DNA of 24,044 nt, taken from NCBI GenBank assembly GCA_049800095.1, contig JBARJD010000019.1:1-24044 (forward strand), written 5' to 3'. Position 1 is the first letter of the stretch. Every line of letters begins with the position of its first letter. The position numbers were made by a program, and so were the translations under genes. Source of the DNA: JAKIWV01 sp049800095 (GTDB taxonomy: Archaea; Thermoplasmatota; Thermoplasmata; Lutacidiplasmatales; UBA184). Shown here piece by piece: positions 22,701-24,044 of the stretch. The notes beneath the pieces were generated by a model. That model saw only the letters and a list, made by a program, of their open reading frames with translations. It was not told where the DNA came from and did no database searches.

Positions 22701-22947
22701 GATAGTACGACAACGGGAGCGCGGGGTCGGGGTCCCAGTAGTCCTGCGTGTCGGCGACGTTGACCGCCAAGTTGCCGACGATTCGGATCGCGTCCAGCGT
22801 CTCCTGATAGCCGGGGAAATCGTTGGGCAGGGCCGTGTACCCCGGACTCTCCGCCTCGTTGTCGACCTGACGGCACCAGACCACGGCGACGGGTTCGGAG
22901 GGCCCGCTGGCGGTCGCGTCCGCGGCCTTGGTGCCAGGGGTCGCCAT
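19759..22947 (-). CDS. Large GTPase-linked coiled-coil protein
   Basis: A 1062-residue protein of no family I can name with certainty. Residues 1 to about 330 look like a globular α/β domain (VAVVWCRQVD, FPGYQETLDAIRIVGNL, YPAYGGTYTCLGRMFLS, VLLIASEEWEST). About 370-510 are Pro/Ala-rich with two short helices. About 515-990 are nearly continuous charged heptads (RVQGDLR, EERFIREHAELTRMLE, VRAELEELDRKIVVLSDRL) with no SMC head, hinge or P-loop. The final 70 residues are Ser/Asp-rich and end in a basic cluster. There is no signal peptide; LLTLGAILAFPYFLP (201-215) is hydrophobic but lies within the N-domain. ATG 22947 overlaps the GTPase stop as TAATG, so the two are coupled. Confidence 0.85.
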   Translation of the reverse strand: MATPGTKAADATASGPSEPVAVVWCRQVDNEAESPGYTALPNDFPGYQETLDAIRIVGNLAVNVADTQDYWDPDPALPLSYYRNLFLYPAYGGTYTCLGRMFLSTEDRPRLGMKTLVLDTARLIATPNFGESLLRWYESMGGGRHDQRPPPPPDPKLYPLVGEGFLFYRGSTEPVLLIASEEWESTMETVFEYVRTLPASLLTLGAILAFPYFLPEPKTNLADFAEATPLSLAVFCVPRGESGGERHRKRVQSWEEAPFTLYDLTDGIPSASGKGKEVTPLIVQYVRDHASAKLSPVTERVDWVELRTLRARLADPDRQGGKDRRKEMWRLATAMESTALLLQRPRGRRLELSPELSRRAQEYLQAHAGEEPAEEIRAADLAPPPAAPAPEAQVAGQLPPWLQRGGTPPVGLQRTGKVEVVPMSVKDDPSLQKAPTPGIIAPPPAPAVDPGALRRQIEADLMRYLDERLSNVNPIPPAAWTKALEDQLADRFNTSVEQRLRALPPPPAATPVDPLRVDAAVQERLKPALADQAARQSDALKEARASMEQRFTSWTALQQQALSSLTDRLLARTAELEARLGQDASTRIAQVEERVQGDLRAIVTQELDQGVRNQIDPKVQEFKARADESFRQSAEQIRAELRESLTQALTDVKQRAQASEEDLRGALVAQLDLHLREAQDRDETQRKELEQQLRTASDARFTEAEQRRGKELQEIERRLSLLIDGRAREVQEKVAAALREADARTSGQVEELLAGLEGRVDRKVNTKLDELRDSQMHEVAELQVRLQSYADQKLRESLDREREKYLELLARLKGETEATLGRAPDAATIEKLVKDQFQRSTENFRTDVQHLIDLRAMAVEERFIREHAELTRMLETIRTDVADRSRDNTRLEDAVRAELEELDRKIVVLSDRLVPVVRKAWTRLSEMERGTASSAEADLKYAQLRREFTHDLRRIETDLADRTREIRERVEGTIANQGRVWLTLVRQLSQMTEERRASEEARGPTLLARPRGPPSNDDLDRELDSLSELSRSSTAGDDSPNDDSDVTETNARRRSRHPPSNR

Positions 22948-24044
22948 TACTTCTCCCCGGCAGGCTCCTTCTCGAGCACGCGCTCGCAGATCCGGGCGAG
23001 AGGAAGGGGAGTGTTGACCATGACCGGAATTCCCGTGCCCGAAGAAGCGCCTGGCATGCCCTCGGTCGGAACGGCCTCGACCGTCCCCGAATCCGTCCAG
23101 AGGAGCGGCCGCCCCTCTCCGGTGGAGACGGCGGACGAGACCAGGAATACATCGTCCTTGGTGGTTATTCCCTGCCCCTCGTGGGCCACCAGGATGGTGC
23201 CCATGCCTGCGCCGTCGCGGCGCAGCAGGAACTCCTGGGGATCAAAGGTGCTCTGATACGCCCGGTCTTTGAGGACATGGTCGATCTCGGAGTAGAAATC
23301 CTTGAGCAGGTCGGACTTTGAGATCGCGATCACGAGGGGGATGTTGCGCGCTTTAACGTACCGGAAGACCCCGCGGGCCAGGTTGACCTGCTGGGCTTGG
23401 TCTCGGAGCGACGGGAGGGCGGGCGACAGCAGCAGAATGATCCCATCGGCTTCGACGACGAACCGGCCGAGGAGCGTCAGCCCCCGGCGCCAGAGCTCTT
23501 GGCGGTCCGGCCGCCACGTTTCGAAGTGGGGAATGACCCGACAGGCCTTGTCATCGATCTGGGCCTCGGCGTTGGGGAGCCAGAGTCGGTCGTATGTGAA
23601 GTAATCGGAAATGATTCCGCCGGCCTCGTCGATCGTGTGCATGATCATCGGGCGGGAGGCCGGGGCCTTCGGATCCTTGCTTCCGTACCGGAAGCGCATC
23701 TTCATTTCGACGAACTGGTTGAACTTCGTCGGCAACGGATACTTCGTGAGCACGCCCTGTTCGTCCCGGGACGCGGCGAGTTCGACCCAGAGTTTCTTCG
23801 GGTCCTCCATCGCACGGTTCACGTAGTATCGGGTCGTGGCCTCGAGGCTGCCCTCGGGGTCCGTGGGGTCGGTGGTCTCGTAGGTGGTCTCCTCGAGGAT
23901 CACGTCGGAATCGAGGTCGCCGTAGATCGGGATCGAGTTCGACTCGGCGCGGCTCGGCACGTAGGTGATCGGCAGATTGAGGCCGAAATGGCCCGAGAGG
24001 AACCGGAAGTACGTGGTCTTTCCCGACGCCGGGATGCCCACGAC
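22947..24044 (-). CDS. P-loop GTPase, 5' end beyond the window
   Basis: A partial protein with 365 residues visible. The P-loop VVGIPASGKTT lies at the window edge, so at least one β-strand is missing upstream. The remaining GTPase motifs are G3 DEAG (138-141, in IMHTIDEAGG), G4 SKSD (241-244, in VIAISKSDLL) and G5 VSSA (301-304). Between G1 and G3 there is an insertion of about 110 residues, much larger than in small Ras-like GTPases. The C-terminal 55 residues are a Gly/Pro-rich linker ending in ARICERVLEKEP. Membership in TRAFAC-class or 'double-GTPase' groups is plausible but unproven. Its TAA overlaps the ATG of the coiled-coil partner. Confidence 0.88.
   Translation of the reverse strand, partial: VVGIPASGKTTYFRFLSGHFGLNLPITYVPSRAESNSIPIYGDLDSDVILEETTYETTDPTDPEGSLEATTRYYVNRAMEDPKKLWVELAASRDEQGVLTKYPLPTKFNQFVEMKMRFRYGSKDPKAPASRPMIMHTIDEAGGIISDYFTYDRLWLPNAEAQIDDKACRVIPHFETWRPDRQELWRRGLTLLGRFVVEADGIILLLSPALPSLRDQAQQVNLARGVFRYVKARNIPLVIAISKSDLLKDFYSEIDHVLKDRAYQSTFDPQEFLLRRDGAGMGTILVAHEGQGITTKDDVFLVSSAVSTGEGRPLLWTDSGTVEAVPTEGMPGASSGTGIPVMVNTPLPLARICERVLEKEPAGEK

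Overview
The window is a gene-dense, GC-rich archaeal chromosome segment, most likely from a high-GC member of Thermoplasmatota (the lineage is inferred from gene content and was not tested by a tree). Archaeal markers include peptide chain release factor aRF1 with NIKS and GGQ, the replication factor C small subunit, a Sec61-beta/SecG protein, the wybutosine enzyme Taw1/TYW1, the Trm-G10-type tRNA methyltransferase, archaeal CoaD, TATA boxes about 26-30 nt before start codons (many transcripts look leaderless), and Asn-glycosylation sequons crowded into exported domains. I see no rRNA, tRNA, CRISPR array, complete insertion sequence or prophage.

Layout. 97-849: a KaiC/GvpD-like protein with no Walker A motif. 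850-1426: the only long gene-free stretch. 1427-1984 (-) and 2130-2861 (+): a divergent pair, a DsbA-like protein lacking one catalytic Cys and a pirin-like bicupin. 2906-6228 (-): a metal operon in the order DtxR/MntR-type regulator, substrate-binding protein, ATPase, permease, with a perfect CCTAAT-T-ATTAGG palindrome at the regulator's TATA box. 6501-7010 (+): an orphan exported protein. 7164-8834 (-): thioredoxin then aRF1. 9001-9804 (+): a methyltransferase-like protein. 9823-11778 (-): RFC small subunit, moaC and moaB in one tight operon. 11890-12898 (+): an SppA-like S49 peptidase and Sec61-beta. 12923-15334 (-): Taw1/TYW1 and a phosphoglucosamine/phosphohexomutase. 15423-16939 (+): a Mut7-C RNase-domain protein overlapping trmG10. 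16933-19712 (-): a site-2 protease, two small conserved-looking proteins and CoaD. 19759-24044 (-): a GTPase (5' end beyond the window) whose stop codon overlaps the start of a 1062-residue coiled-coil protein.

Most of the window is informational and cofactor housekeeping. Three parts look functionally coherent: the self-regulated metal-uptake operon, the protein quality and membrane group (SppA-like, Sec61-beta, site-2 protease), and the terminal GTPase/coiled-coil dyad. The dyad is the best candidate for an undescribed system. Its GTPase carries G1, G3, G4 and G5 motifs. Its partner has a globular N-terminal domain, a Pro-rich linker, roughly 480 residues of charged coiled coil and an acidic tail. 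The layout recalls GTPase plus GTPase-associated-protein pairs proposed in prokaryotic conflict systems, but that link is inference.
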